From: CAWAYH01 sp963786195
GTDB taxonomy: Bacteria; Acidobacteriota; Vicinamibacteria; Vicinamibacterales; 2-12-FULL-66-21
Direction: 5' to 3'
NCBI GenBank assembly: GCA_963786195.1
Contig: CAWAYH010000005.1
Coordinates: forward strand, 1-64,000
DNA length: 64,000 nucleotides
In this document: positions 38,064 through 46,103 of the stretch, in pieces
Numbering within the stretch: the first letter of the stretch is position 1
How the letters are laid out: each line of letters starts with the position of its first letter
Notes under the pieces: generated by a model
Database searches by the model: none
The model's input: the letters and a program-made list of their open reading frames with translations, nothing else
What the model was told of the DNA's origin: nothing
Translations under genes and position numbers: made by a program

Positions 38064-38075
38064 CTATCGGTATAG
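38064..38075 (-). promoter_or_regulatory. Candidate PadR operator upstream of padR-permease operon
   Basis: CTATCGGTATAG is an inverted repeat (CTAT/ATAG, 4-bp spacer) lying 17 bases before the padR start, extended by a further TATC copy at 38060. Position and symmetry fit a PadR autoregulatory site. It differs from the CTAG-type repeats at the other two PadR loci. Confidence 0.35.
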
Positions 38076-38117
38076 ACCTGTGCGTTAGACACGCGCGGCC
38101 CGAAAAAGGTTTGAAGC

Positions 38118-39494
38118 TTAGCGTCGCGGGGCGAGGGCCATGATCCACGTCGCGATGTCCCGTACGACGGCCTCGCTGACGTGGCCCGGCGTGTTGTATT
38201 CGGCCGGCACGCTCTTGCCGGTCCCGGCCACAAACAGGTGGTTGAGGCTGGCGTAGGAATGGAAAGATACGTCGGTCCGGTCCGCTAGCGCCGACTTCCA
38301 ACGGGAGAATTCTTCCATCGTCACCTGGTAGTCCCGCTCCCCCTGGAGCACGAGCATCGGTTGCTTCACCCGCGCGGCGGCGGCCGGCGGATCGTACCCG
38401 CGCAGATCGAGCCAATACGACGCCGTGGCGCCGAAAATGCGTTCCGGGTTCGACGCGTCGGCCGGCCCCAGGGCGTCGACACGCGCCATTACCTGTTCGA
38501 TCTGACTGATCTGCGCTTGTTCCTCGGCGCTGATAGCGCCATCCGCTTGGGCGAGATACCGCGCCTGCTCGACCACCGCTTGCGGGATGGGTCGCGCCGC
38601 GCCGGCCATGACGACGAAGCCGGCAACCGGCGGCCCGGCGGCAGCGATCCGGGGGACGAGCATTCCGCCGAGGCTGTGGCCGAGCACGACGATCCGATTC
38701 GGATCCACGCCCGAAGCGCTTCTGAGCACCTGCACCGCCGCGATCGCGTCGTCGATCGATTCGTCCTTGACGGTGAAACCGGGCAGGTCCCGCATCAGGT
38801 TCGCATGCACCCGCGTGCGTTTGTCGTACCGCAGTACGGCAATCCCCCGAGAGGCGAGTCCGAGCGCGAGATCCTTGAACTGTTTGATTTGCCCGACGGT
38901 TGCATCGCGATCGCCAGGGCCTGATCCGTGCACGAGAACCACTGCTGGCACCGGACCCGGCCCGACGGGCATCGTCAGCGTAGCGGGCAGTGCCCATTGC
39001 CCCGTGCCGACGGTGACTTCCGACTCCTTATAAGCGAGGGGACTCGCATAGGCCGGTGGTGCGTACGCGACGGCCTGCACCGCCGGGCGAAGGGCCAGCC
39101 CTCCGACCAGATTCGCGGGGTTCACGGTGACTTGCACGTCGAACGTCGCACGTTCGAACGCGCACGTGACGACGACGACGGAGAGCACGCCGCGTGGCGC
39201 GACCGACGTGGCGATCTGACGCTGGAACGGGCCGGCCTGCGCGGTGAGGCTATTCCACGTCGCACTCAGCCGATCGACGGGCATCGCGGCCTTCATCTGA
39301 GGCGTGAACAACTCGAAGGCCTGGGCGTACTGACCGCCCGCCATCAGGTCGATGAACGCACGGGCGCGCGCTTCCGGGCTCTGGGCCACTTCCTGCGCCG
39401 GCACGACCTGCGGACCAACGGCGAATGCGACGACGCCCGCGACCAGGACACCCCGCACCAGAGATGCGATAGCTCGACGAATCGACATCCGCAT
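38118..39494 (-). CDS. Exported alpha/beta hydrolase with N-terminal DUF3887-like domain
   Basis: A signal peptide (SLVRGVLVAGVVAFAVGPQV) precedes a DUF3887-like cystatin-fold domain (RARAFIDLMAGGQYAQAFEL). A hydrolase with VPAVVLVHGSGPGDRDATVG, the nucleophile in IVVLGHSLGGMLVP, Asp in LVLQGERDYQVT and His in YASLNHLFVAG follows. The catalytic triad is complete. The family includes esterases and peptidases of unknown physiological substrate. ATG 39494 is chosen because it directly precedes the signal; the frame is open further upstream without coding character. Confidence 0.8.
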   Translation of the reverse strand: MRMSIRRAIASLVRGVLVAGVVAFAVGPQVVPAQEVAQSPEARARAFIDLMAGGQYAQAFELFTPQMKAAMPVDRLSATWNSLTAQAGPFQRQIATSVAPRGVLSVVVVTCAFERATFDVQVTVNPANLVGGLALRPAVQAVAYAPPAYASPLAYKESEVTVGTGQWALPATLTMPVGPGPVPAVVLVHGSGPGDRDATVGQIKQFKDLALGLASRGIAVLRYDKRTRVHANLMRDLPGFTVKDESIDDAIAAVQVLRSASGVDPNRIVVLGHSLGGMLVPRIAAAGPPVAGFVVMAGAARPIPQAVVEQARYLAQADGAISAEEQAQISQIEQVMARVDALGPADASNPERIFGATASYWLDLRGYDPPAAAARVKQPMLVLQGERDYQVTMEEFSRWKSALADRTDVSFHSYASLNHLFVAGTGKSVPAEYNTPGHVSEAVVRDIATWIMALAPRR

Positions 39495-39577
39495 CGAGAG
39501 CCGTTCCACTTTGAATGTTATCGGGCCAGCGTAGTGTGCTTCAACAGGGCACTGCCGACCTGGACATCCCTCTCCAG

Positions 39578-39613
39578 TTGACTTTCTAGTGAGAGGCTGG
39601 CATTCTCCACTAG
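39578..39613 (+). promoter_or_regulatory. Promoter with PadR-type inverted repeat before the PadR remnant
   Basis: TTGACT (39578-39583) and CATTCT (39601-39606), 17 bp apart, form a plausible sigma-70 promoter. CTAGTG (39586-39591) and CACTAG (39608-39613) form an inverted repeat overlapping it. The remnant's ATG at 39615 is only nine bases after the -10, so the transcript would be almost leaderless. The pattern TTGAC-TTCTAG...CTAG-n-ATGTC is shared with the PadR locus at 3514. Confidence 0.5.
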
Positions 39614-39614
39614 C

Positions 39615-39722
39615 ATGTCCAGTGGAGAGAAGACCGTCGAGCTGCTGCAGGGGACGCTCGATCTCATCATCCTGCGCGCCCTGTCCACGATGCTTGTCGA
39701 CAAGCTCCTGCTCGAGAACTGA
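39615..39722 (+). pseudogene. PadR N-terminal remnant
   Basis: A 35-codon frame reads TVELLQGTLDLIILRALS, the invariant PadR start, and then ends LVDKLLLEN before TGA. The recognition helix, wing and dimer helix are gone, presumably by an internal deletion. The following ABC permease starts five bases later. The permease may therefore have lost its local repressor. Confidence 0.7.
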
Positions 39723-39726
39723 GCTC

Positions 39727-40854
39727 ATGCGCCGCACCATCCTCCGCCTGCTGTCGTCGTTTCGCTCGAGCCGCGCCGAACGGGAGCTTGCGCGCGAGAT
39801 CCGCTCGCACCTGCAGCTGCTCGAGGATCAGTACATCGCGAGGGGCATGGACGCGGAGGAGGCGCGCTACGCCGCCCTGCGGGCATTCGGCGGCGTCGAG
39901 CAGGTGAAGGAACATCAGCGCGAAGCCCGGATGTTCCGGTGGCTCGCCGGCTGGCCCATGGACCTGAAACTCGGCGGCCGGATGCTCGTGAAGTATCCCG
40001 GCTTGACAATCGTGGGCGGCCTGGCGATGGCCTTCGCGATCTGGGTTGGCATCGTCATCTTCCAGGTCGTCGGTCTCTTCACCACCCCACGCTGCCGCTG
40101 TCCGCAGGGCGCGCGCCTGGTCGAAATTCGCAGCATCGACGTGGCGGCGAACGTTCAAGAGGAAAAGGTCCTCCACGACTTCCTCGAGTGGCGGCAGTCG
40201 CTGCGATCGCTCACCGACGTCGGCGCCTGGCGCGACTCGAGCCGAAATCTCGTCGTCGCTGCCGGCGATGCGCGTCCTGTCAACGTCGCCGAGATGAGCG
40301 TCTCGGGATTCCGCGTCGCCGACGGCGAGCCGCTCATGGGCCGGGTGCTGGTCGAAGCCGACGAACAACCCGCGGCGCCTGCCGTGGCGGTCATTGGCTA
40401 CGACGTGTGGCGCACGCGGTTTGGCAGCGATCCAAACGTGCTCGGACGCGACGTGCAGCTCGGAAACGAGCACGCCACGGTGGTTGGGGTCATGCGTGAG
40501 GGCTTCGAGTTTCCGGTCTCGCACGACGTGTGGCTGCCGCTCAAGACCGCTGTTCTCGATCAACAGCCGCGCTCCGGCCCCGCGATTACCGTCTTTGCCC
40601 TGCTCGCCCCCGGCGAAACCATGCAAACAGCGCAAGCGGAGTTGACGACGGCCGGCCGGCGCGCCGCGACGGAGTTACCCGCCACGCATCAGCATCTCGA
40701 GCCTCGCGTGAGGCCCTACGCGATGATGGCCGCGCCTGGTGAGCCACGGCGACCAGCCGATCATGTACTCGATCTACTTCTTCATCGCCGTGCTGCTGAT
40801 CCTGATCTGCGGCAACGTCGGCCTGCTGCTGTTTGCGCGCGCGGCATCGCGTGA
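39727..40854 (+). CDS. ABC permease, MacB/FtsX type, N-terminal part (frameshifted)
   Basis: This is the first of three frames forming one gene, 39727-42530. It has the soluble prefix (ELAREIRSHLQLLEDQYIAR, RYAALRAFGGVEQVKEHQRE), a transmembrane helix (IVGGLAMAFAIWVGIVIFQV) and a MacB-like periplasmic core (VAVIGYDVWRTRFGSDPNVL, TVVGVMREGFEFPVSHDVWL). True similarity ends near 40735, where an indel moves the frame; the last 40 codons are not genuine. Confidence 0.75.
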   Translation: MRRTILRLLSSFRSSRAERELAREIRSHLQLLEDQYIARGMDAEEARYAALRAFGGVEQVKEHQREARMFRWLAGWPMDLKLGGRMLVKYPGLTIVGGLAMAFAIWVGIVIFQVVGLFTTPRCRCPQGARLVEIRSIDVAANVQEEKVLHDFLEWRQSLRSLTDVGAWRDSSRNLVVAAGDARPVNVAEMSVSGFRVADGEPLMGRVLVEADEQPAAPAVAVIGYDVWRTRFGSDPNVLGRDVQLGNEHATVVGVMREGFEFPVSHDVWLPLKTAVLDQQPRSGPAITVFALLAPGETMQTAQAELTTAGRRAATELPATHQHLEPRVRPYAMMAAPGEPRRPADHVLDLLLHRRAADPDLRQRRPAAVCARGIA

Positions 40855-41869
40855 AGCCGATCTGGTGGTCCGGACGGCGCTCGGTGCGAGCCGCGGGCGC
40901 ATCGTGGCGCAGATGTTCGCTGAAGCGCTGGTCCTTGGCAGTGTCGCGGCGATCGTGGGCGTCACCGCTGCCGACTTTGCGCTTCGCACCTGGGGCACGG
41001 TGTTTCTCGAGACCAACCTGGGCCGCCTTCCCTTCTGGTTCGATCTCAGCCTTTCCCCGCGCGCGTTCGCCGTCGCGATCGTGCTGACGGTGGCGGGCGC
41101 CGCCGTCGCCGGCATCATGCCGGCGATGAAGATCACGCGCGGCATGGGCCATCGGCTCAAGCAGACCACGGCCGGCAGCGGCGGCCTGCAGTTCGGCGGC
41201 GTATGGACGGTGGTGATCGTGGCGCAGGTCGCGGCCACGGTGATGTTCCCTGCGGTCGTTTACATGGAACAGTCTCTATTGCGTGGCGTCCAGGACTTCG
41301 ATCCCGGATTCGCAAACGAGCAATACCTCGCCGTGCAAATCGAACGGGATTACCCGGTCGATGGCGGCTCGAACGCCGACGCCGCCACGCTCGAGCGCAA
41401 CGCGCGGCTGGCCGCCACGCTCGAAGAGCTTCGCCGGAGGGTGGCCGCGCAGCCCGGCGTTAGTGGCGTGACGTTCACGGAGGACCTACCGACGACGAAT
41501 CACCCGCGGAAGATCATCGAGATGGGCTACGACCTCGACTTGTCCGACGTCAGCTTCAGCGAAGTCGGATGGCGGCGCATCGGCGTCAGCGGGCGGCTCG
41601 AACGCGGAGCCTCCCTTGCGCGAGGCCACCATCGCGGCCGTCGATCCGTCGTACTTCGAGGTACTGGACGCGCCGGTTCTTGCCGGCCGCGGGTTCACCA
41701 CCGCAGACGCCGTCCCCGGTACGCGCGTGGCGATCGTCGATCAAGGCTTCGTCGATCAGATCCTGCAGGGCCGCAATGCGGTTGGTCAGCAGGTGCGCTT
41801 CCGCTACCCTGGGCCGTCCTCGCAGCGCTGGGCGCCGGGAAACCCGGACGATCCCGCGGGACCGGGTGA
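40739..41869 (+). CDS. ABC permease, middle part with first FtsX domain (frameshifted)
   Basis: This frame continues the permease with the FtsX helices YSIYFFIAVLLILICGNVGL, VVRTALGASRGRIVAQMFAE and AVAIVLTVAGAAVAGIMPAM, then the second periplasmic region (VWTVVIVAQVAATVMFPAVV, DFDPGFANEQYLAVQIERDY). Genuine coding ends near 41610, where another indel moves the frame. No other start exists, so it is not a separate gene. Confidence 0.75.
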   Translation: MSHGDQPIMYSIYFFIAVLLILICGNVGLLLFARAASREADLVVRTALGASRGRIVAQMFAEALVLGSVAAIVGVTAADFALRTWGTVFLETNLGRLPFWFDLSLSPRAFAVAIVLTVAGAAVAGIMPAMKITRGMGHRLKQTTAGSGGLQFGGVWTVVIVAQVAATVMFPAVVYMEQSLLRGVQDFDPGFANEQYLAVQIERDYPVDGGSNADAATLERNARLAATLEELRRRVAAQPGVSGVTFTEDLPTTNHPRKIIEMGYDLDLSDVSFSEVGWRRIGVSGRLERGASLARGHHRGRRSVVLRGTGRAGSCRPRVHHRRRRPRYARGDRRSRLRRSDPAGPQCGWSAGALPLPWAVLAALGAGKPGRSRGTG

Positions 41870-42530
41870 CTGGTACGAAGTGATCGGCGTCGTGCGCGAG
41901 CTCGGCGTCGGAGCGCCGACGCAGGCCGGGCGCGCCGCAGGCTTCTACATTCCAGCCACGCCGGATCTGTTCGATCAGATTCACATGATGGTGCACGTGC
42001 GCGGCGGCGATCCGATGACGCTCGCGCCGCAGGTGCGCGACGCTGCCACGGCCGTCGATCCATCCTTGCGGCTCGTCGGCGTGCAGCGCGCCAACGAGGC
42101 CAACAACGACGTCCTGTGGGTGATGGGGTTGTGGCTGCGCATCACGGTCGTGTTGTCCGGCGTCGCCCTGGTCTTGTCGCTGGCCGGGATCTACGCCGTG
42201 TTGTCGTTTACCGTCGCCCGGCGAACGCGTGAGATTGGCGTGCGCGTGGCCCTCGGCGCCAGCCGCCAGCGCGTCGTCGTCGCCACCTTCCGCCGTCCGC
42301 TGTTCCAGGTAGCGCTTGGCATCGTCGTCGGCACCGCGATCATTTTCACCGTTGCCACGCTGATCAAATACACCGAGTTCCCGGGTTCGGAGAGCGACCT
42401 CACCCTCCAGGGAATGGCCATGATCATTGGCTACGGGATCGTCATGCTGGGCGTCTGCATGCTGGGTTGCGTGGTGCCGACACGCCGCGCGCTCAACATT
42501 GAACCGACGATCGCGTTACGAACGGAGTAA
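41616..42530 (+). CDS. ABC permease, C-terminal part with second FtsX domain (frameshifted)
   Basis: The last part of the permease reads TIAAVDPSYFEVLDAPVLAG, VIGVVRELGVGAPTQAGRAA, and the FtsX core YAVLSFTVARRTREIGVRVA, LGASRQRVVVATFRRPLF, ending RRALNIEPTIALRTE. Corrected, the full permease would be about 930 residues, close to its relative at 34951-37692. Copy A of the 78-bp repeat follows 158 bases downstream. Confidence 0.8.
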   Translation: MREATIAAVDPSYFEVLDAPVLAGRGFTTADAVPGTRVAIVDQGFVDQILQGRNAVGQQVRFRYPGPSSQRWAPGNPDDPAGPGDWYEVIGVVRELGVGAPTQAGRAAGFYIPATPDLFDQIHMMVHVRGGDPMTLAPQVRDAATAVDPSLRLVGVQRANEANNDVLWVMGLWLRITVVLSGVALVLSLAGIYAVLSFTVARRTREIGVRVALGASRQRVVVATFRRPLFQVALGIVVGTAIIFTVATLIKYTEFPGSESDLTLQGMAMIIGYGIVMLGVCMLGCVVPTRRALNIEPTIALRTE

Positions 42531-42687
42531 CGTGTGGCTTGCCATGCGCGAATCTGGCGGTTCGTCCGCGAGCTGGCAGGTGAGTGGGCGTGATCTTTTG
42601 CGAGCGCCGTGCGTCTGTTCGCGCAGAGCATCGACGGCGCCACTTATCAACTACTTGGCGCCGTCCGAGAGCGCTGATGAAAAGATG
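42531..42687. other. Intergenic region between ABC permease and repeat copy A
   Basis: No gene or terminator hairpin was recognised. Together with the repeat and the 104 bases after it, the gap to the AraC gene is 339 bp. Confidence 0.3.
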
Positions 42688-42765
42688 GTGAGCCGCATTT
42701 TCGTGAGTTGGAACCAGATGGCAGTCTGGCTGAGGCATATCGACGGGCTCCGAACTGCGGCGTAA
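42688..42765 (+). repeat. 78-bp FASWN repeat, copy A
   Basis: GTGAGCC...TAA encodes 25 residues with the core FVSWNQMAVWLRHIDGLRTA and a stop codon. It is the same length as copies C and D and shares the DNA core AGTTGGAACCAGAT. A preceding ATG at 42685 is in frame. Differences from copy D are often synonymous (GAC/GAT, CTC/CTG, GCG/GCA). Confidence 0.65.
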
Positions 42766-42869
42766 ATCGCACAGGCCCTGAGCGTCCGATCGCTGCCCTG
42801 CGGCTTTGCACCTTTCGCATCGCAAGAAACATCAAGAAAACGGCGCGGACGCTCGTCTATGATCCAAAC

Positions 42870-43763
42870 GTGCCCTCCGACCGCGCCCTGCTCGAGGTGC
42901 TTCGCTCGATCCGTCCGATCGAGGGTCCAGCGCTGGACACGATCGCAGCCCGTGCCGGGTGGTCGCCGTTTCATCTGCACCGCGCGTTTCGTGCGATGGT
43001 CGGGGAAACGCCGAAGCAGTACACGCTCAGGCTGCGACTCGAACGCGCGGTCGCGCGGCTCATCACGAGCGGCGATGCCGTGCTCGACATCGCCCTTGCG
43101 ATGGGCTTCAACAGCCACGAGGTATTTACCCGGGCATTCCGTCGTCGGTTCGGCTGCACGCCGTCGGCCTATCGCGCGTCGTTTCGCCGAGCGCCGGAGC
43201 CGGTGCGCCGCGCACACGCCGCCGTGATCGAGACGGCTGGAGCGTGCATCGGCCTGTATCACATCGCCGTCAATTCATCCTCCCGGAGAGCGCAGATGCC
43301 CACTTTGTCGATCGAGCGCCGCGACCTGAGTCCCCAGCCGTTCCTGTTCGTCCGCGCGAAGGCCGGACGCCACGAGATCGCCAAGGCCATCGCCGAAGCG
43401 CTGGGGAAGGCGTTTCCGTACGCGATGCAGGCCGGGTTGGCCATTGCTGGCCGGCCGACCGCGCGTTATCTCAGCACCGGCCCTGGCCTTTTTGACATGC
43501 AGATCGGCGTGCCGCTGGCTGCGGCATCACCAGGTCACGGTGATGTGCAGGGCGGCGAGCTTCCCGGTGGCCCCTTTGCCGTCGGCGTCCACGCCGGCTC
43601 CTACGATTCGCTCAGCGAGACGTACGTCGCCATGGAACGATGGATGGAATCGAACGGATACCGTCCGGGCCGCGCACCATGGGAATCGTACGTGACAGAT
43701 CCAGGCGAATTCCCTGATGTGAAAGACTGGCGCACTGAGATCTATTGGCCCCTGGCGCAGTGA
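42870..43763 (+). CDS. AraC-family regulator with GyrI-like effector domain
   Basis: From GTG 42870 the product (297 residues) has an N-terminal AraC double helix-turn-helix (LDTIAARAGWSPFHLHRAFR, DIALAMGFNSHEVFTRAFRR, FGCTPSAYR). A GyrI-like effector-binding domain follows (LSIERRDLSPQPFLFVRAKA, FAVGVHAGSYDSLSETYVAM, WRTEIYWPLAQ). Such proteins sense small molecules and activate nearby genes, often efflux systems. The upstream ABC permease on the same strand is a plausible target. Longer starts would overlap repeat copy A in another frame, so the GTG is preferred. Confidence 0.85.
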   Translation: MPSDRALLEVLRSIRPIEGPALDTIAARAGWSPFHLHRAFRAMVGETPKQYTLRLRLERAVARLITSGDAVLDIALAMGFNSHEVFTRAFRRRFGCTPSAYRASFRRAPEPVRRAHAAVIETAGACIGLYHIAVNSSSRRAQMPTLSIERRDLSPQPFLFVRAKAGRHEIAKAIAEALGKAFPYAMQAGLAIAGRPTARYLSTGPGLFDMQIGVPLAAASPGHGDVQGGELPGGPFAVGVHAGSYDSLSETYVAMERWMESNGYRPGRAPWESYVTDPGEFPDVKDWRTEIYWPLAQ

Positions 43764-43922
43764 AGACACTGCCAACTTCTCACTTCCAGCCCCCATTCGC
43801 GCAGATCGACCATCACGCCGACTCGATCGACGAGCTCGATATGGCAGGCGAGGCTCCGTAGGCCGACGTCTGAGCGCCTGAGGACCAACCCGGATCAACG
43901 ACCCGAACGTGAGTGAGAGGAG

Positions 43923-44000
43923 TTGACCCTCAATTTCGCCAGTTGGAACCAGCTCGAAGGTTGGCTGCGTCGTGTAATTGGCTTCGCTGGCCGAGTGCGT
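43923..44000 (+). repeat. 78-bp FASWN repeat, copy B, degenerate at the 3' end
   Basis: TTGACCCTCAA with core TTCGCCAGTTGGAACCAG encodes LNFASWNQLEGWLRRV, but the last 25 bases diverge (IGFAGRVR) and the stop is lost. It is preceded by AGGAG and begins 160 bases after the AraC gene. Its end touches the stop of the convergent AlkD-like gene. Confidence 0.6.
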
Positions 44001-44701
44001 CATATACCGAGCTTGGTACGCAAGGCGTCGCTGGTCAGGTGCTTGAGCACGTTCATCGGCTCGCACGTCTTGTCCCCGTCGCTGAAGTGGATCGGGCCGA
44101 TGGCTTTTGCGAGCTTAATCGCAGCGGCGTTTAGCTTCTTGTTGCGCTTGCCGATGCTCATGAGCGCGCCGCCCATGCCGACGCGCACCCGGTTCTCCTC
44201 TTTCGCGATCGTATTGCCGATCGTCTCGACGCAGCCGAGAAAGAACTCGTCGGTGAGCCGCTTGTCCTTCTTGTCTTTGGCCAGCTCGTATACGAGTCCG
44301 TAGCCGCAACTGCGGCGGACGGGGTCTTTGCTCGCCATCCAGCCCTTCGCGATCTCGAACGCGATGGGAGATTGGGGGAGGGTCGCACCGCACGAGCTGA
44401 GCACGTGGCTGAGCATTCCTGGCGCCGCGCCGTCGACCTGCTTTTCGACTTGGTCGTGTGTGAGTTGTGTTGGGTCGTCGATGAGCAAACCGATGATCCT
44501 TGCGTCGTGGTTGCGTTCGTTCCACAGTTTGAGCGCGAGGTCGTGGTCGCGCCCCACTTGTTTCGCAATCGCACGGAGCCTGGTGAGGCCGATGCCGAAA
44601 CTGGTCAGCCCGCCTGTGCGGTCGCCCATCTCCTTCCAGTTCGCCTCCCCCCGCCCGTCGCGGTTCTCCTTGAGCAGGTCGAGGACCTCGGTCTTTGTCA
44701 T
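44000..44701 (-). CDS. AlkD-like DNA alkylation repair protein (HEAT repeat)
   Basis: The 233-residue product is an all-helical HEAT-like array with FGIGLTRLRAIAKQVGRDHD, LALKLWNERNHDARIIGLLI, PIAFEIAKGWMASKDPVRRS and an ending GPIHFSDGDKTCEPMNVLKH. This matches the AlkD/AlkC-like repair family, which excises alkylated bases without base flipping. Key residues could not be aligned by eye, so activity is presumed. It is monocistronic and convergent to repeat copy B. Confidence 0.8.
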   Translation of the reverse strand: MTKTEVLDLLKENRDGRGEANWKEMGDRTGGLTSFGIGLTRLRAIAKQVGRDHDLALKLWNERNHDARIIGLLIDDPTQLTHDQVEKQVDGAAPGMLSHVLSSCGATLPQSPIAFEIAKGWMASKDPVRRSCGYGLVYELAKDKKDKRLTDEFFLGCVETIGNTIAKEENRVRVGMGGALMSIGKRNKKLNAAAIKLAKAIGPIHFSDGDKTCEPMNVLKHLTSDALRTKLGI

Positions 44702-44942
44702 GGGACGAGTTTACTGTCGACTGACCCTCGGCAGCGAGCGACGTGGCAAGGGTCGAGGACGATGGCCGGCGCGAAAGAACACTTCCCACGTTGGCAACCG
44801 TGGGTACTGTGTGCCCTGCGATGATGTCGCCGCAGCTCGAGGCCGCGCTGTCGGTCTGGCGTCGTGCGCTGGCTGAAAGAGGGCGAGCCGATGCCAGCGT
44901 GGGTCTTCCCGTCGCCCGAAGGCGTAAGTCGTTTGTTTTGAA
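44702..44942. other. Intergenic region before the tRNA fragment
   Basis: Nothing was recognised here apart from the presumed promoter of the AlkD-like gene on the minus strand. No convincing ORF is present. Confidence 0.3.
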
Positions 44943-44988
44943 TGGTGAGCCGCCTCGGAATCGAACCGAGACCCCTCAGATTAAGAGG
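44943..44988 (-). other. 3' half of a tRNA-Lys(CTT) gene, possible attachment-site remnant
   Basis: Read on the minus strand, the sequence is anticodon loop CTCTTAA, 3' anticodon stem TCTGA, variable loop GGGGT, and T-arm CTCGG-TTCGATT-CCGAG. The acceptor strand GCGGCTC, discriminator A and encoded CCA follow (44943-44945). The 5' half is absent: no GAGCCGC acceptor partner or D-arm lies next to it. A segment from the anticodon loop to the CCA end is the usual att site duplicated when tyrosine-integrase elements insert into tRNA genes. No integrase is visible in the window. Confidence 0.75.
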
Positions 44989-45147
44989 CGTTCAATCGAT
45001 CGCACAATAGCCGAATGCATTGAGCGATTGTCACGAGCAACGTTGCAGAGCGCGGCAGAAGGCGGCATCGTGACGAAACCCTAACGCAACCTGACACGTG
45101 GCGCGAACCGATCGTTGCAGGTACCGCAGACGAGGTTCCGCCCGATG
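44989..45147. other. Intergenic region after the tRNA fragment
   Basis: No gene was recognised. It joins the tRNA fragment to the end of the DUF3592 gene. Confidence 0.25.
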
Positions 45148-45900
45148 TCATGGTACGCCGCTCGTTTCAGCCGCGGAGTCGGCTCGCCCCAGCCACACGG
45201 CCTCGGTCGGCCGTGCCGAGTCGTACATCACCTTGCCGACATCCCCGACCTTCCACTGCAGCGCTTCGTCCTCCGGCATGTCGGTCGTCTTGACATGCCG
45301 ATGACTCTGGAAGTCGTGGTATTCGAAGTGCAGACGCCATTGCTGCACATCGTTGATTCTCAGATTCCGCACACGCAGTTCCGTGACGGTCCCTTGCGTG
45401 CTGACGCCGTGCTGCCGCAGGCGCTCTTGGAGCCGAGCCTGGCGAAGGGAGCGGACGAGGACCGTCCCACCAAGCACGGTGAAGACTGACCCGATCAATC
45501 CGAACATCGTCTTCATCAGCCACGAACTATGACCCGCCAGGCGGTTGGACGACGGCCTGTGCGGACGGTACAGCACGTCTACCGGCCCGTGTTCTCTCAA
45601 GCGCTCCCACTCCTCCCGGGACAGCTCGTCGCGTCCCTCGAGCGTGGATCCTTCCGTTGTGAACCTGTACGTCACTTCGTAATGTGTCTTTGGCGTCCTG
45701 TTGCCACCAGAGCGTGTGCTGCGATGCGACTGCCTGACTTCCTTGGTCAAAACCGTGCCCTGTGTCGAGCGCGCCTGTTGCGAAAACCGCCGGTCATCGT
45801 AGAAGAGAAAGATGCTGACGACGAAAAGGGGGAGGCCGACCAGCAGGAAGATCCCGCCAAACCAGACTCCAATTGACCGGTTGAAAGTGAAGGACGACAT
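45148..45900 (-). CDS. DUF3592 membrane protein
   Basis: ATG 45900 follows AGGAG at eight bases. The 250-residue protein has an N-terminal transmembrane helix (FGGIFLLVGLPLFVVSIFLF). A DUF3592 beta domain follows (VTYRFTTEGSTLEGRDELSR), then a second helix (FGLIGSVFTVLGGTVLVRSL) and another DUF3592 repeat (WRLHFEYHDFQSHRHVKTTD, VGKVMYDSARPTEAVWLGRA). The family is widespread and uncharacterised. It lies next to the tRNA fragment. Confidence 0.8.
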   Translation of the reverse strand: MSSFTFNRSIGVWFGGIFLLVGLPLFVVSIFLFYDDRRFSQQARSTQGTVLTKEVRQSHRSTRSGGNRTPKTHYEVTYRFTTEGSTLEGRDELSREEWERLREHGPVDVLYRPHRPSSNRLAGHSSWLMKTMFGLIGSVFTVLGGTVLVRSLRQARLQERLRQHGVSTQGTVTELRVRNLRINDVQQWRLHFEYHDFQSHRHVKTTDMPEDEALQWKVGDVGKVMYDSARPTEAVWLGRADSAAETSGVP

Positions 45901-46103
45901 GCACGTCACTCCTGGACGCCGCGAAGCAAGAGGGTATCGACATCGTGCGGTCTCAGCTCGTGCGCCTTCGTATAGTCGGCAATGGCGGCCTGCGGGTCGT
46001 TCTTGTTCATGTACCGCGGACCCGCGATTACGGTAGACATGCAGCCACGGACCGAGGAAGTACCCGGGCCCGGCGCCGCGATGTGTGCGTCATCACGCGC
46101 TCC

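Noticed and set aside
44822..44945. Short plus-strand frame between the AlkD gene and the tRNA fragment as a gene
   Set aside because: It is short, lacks a ribosome site and has no recognisable pattern.
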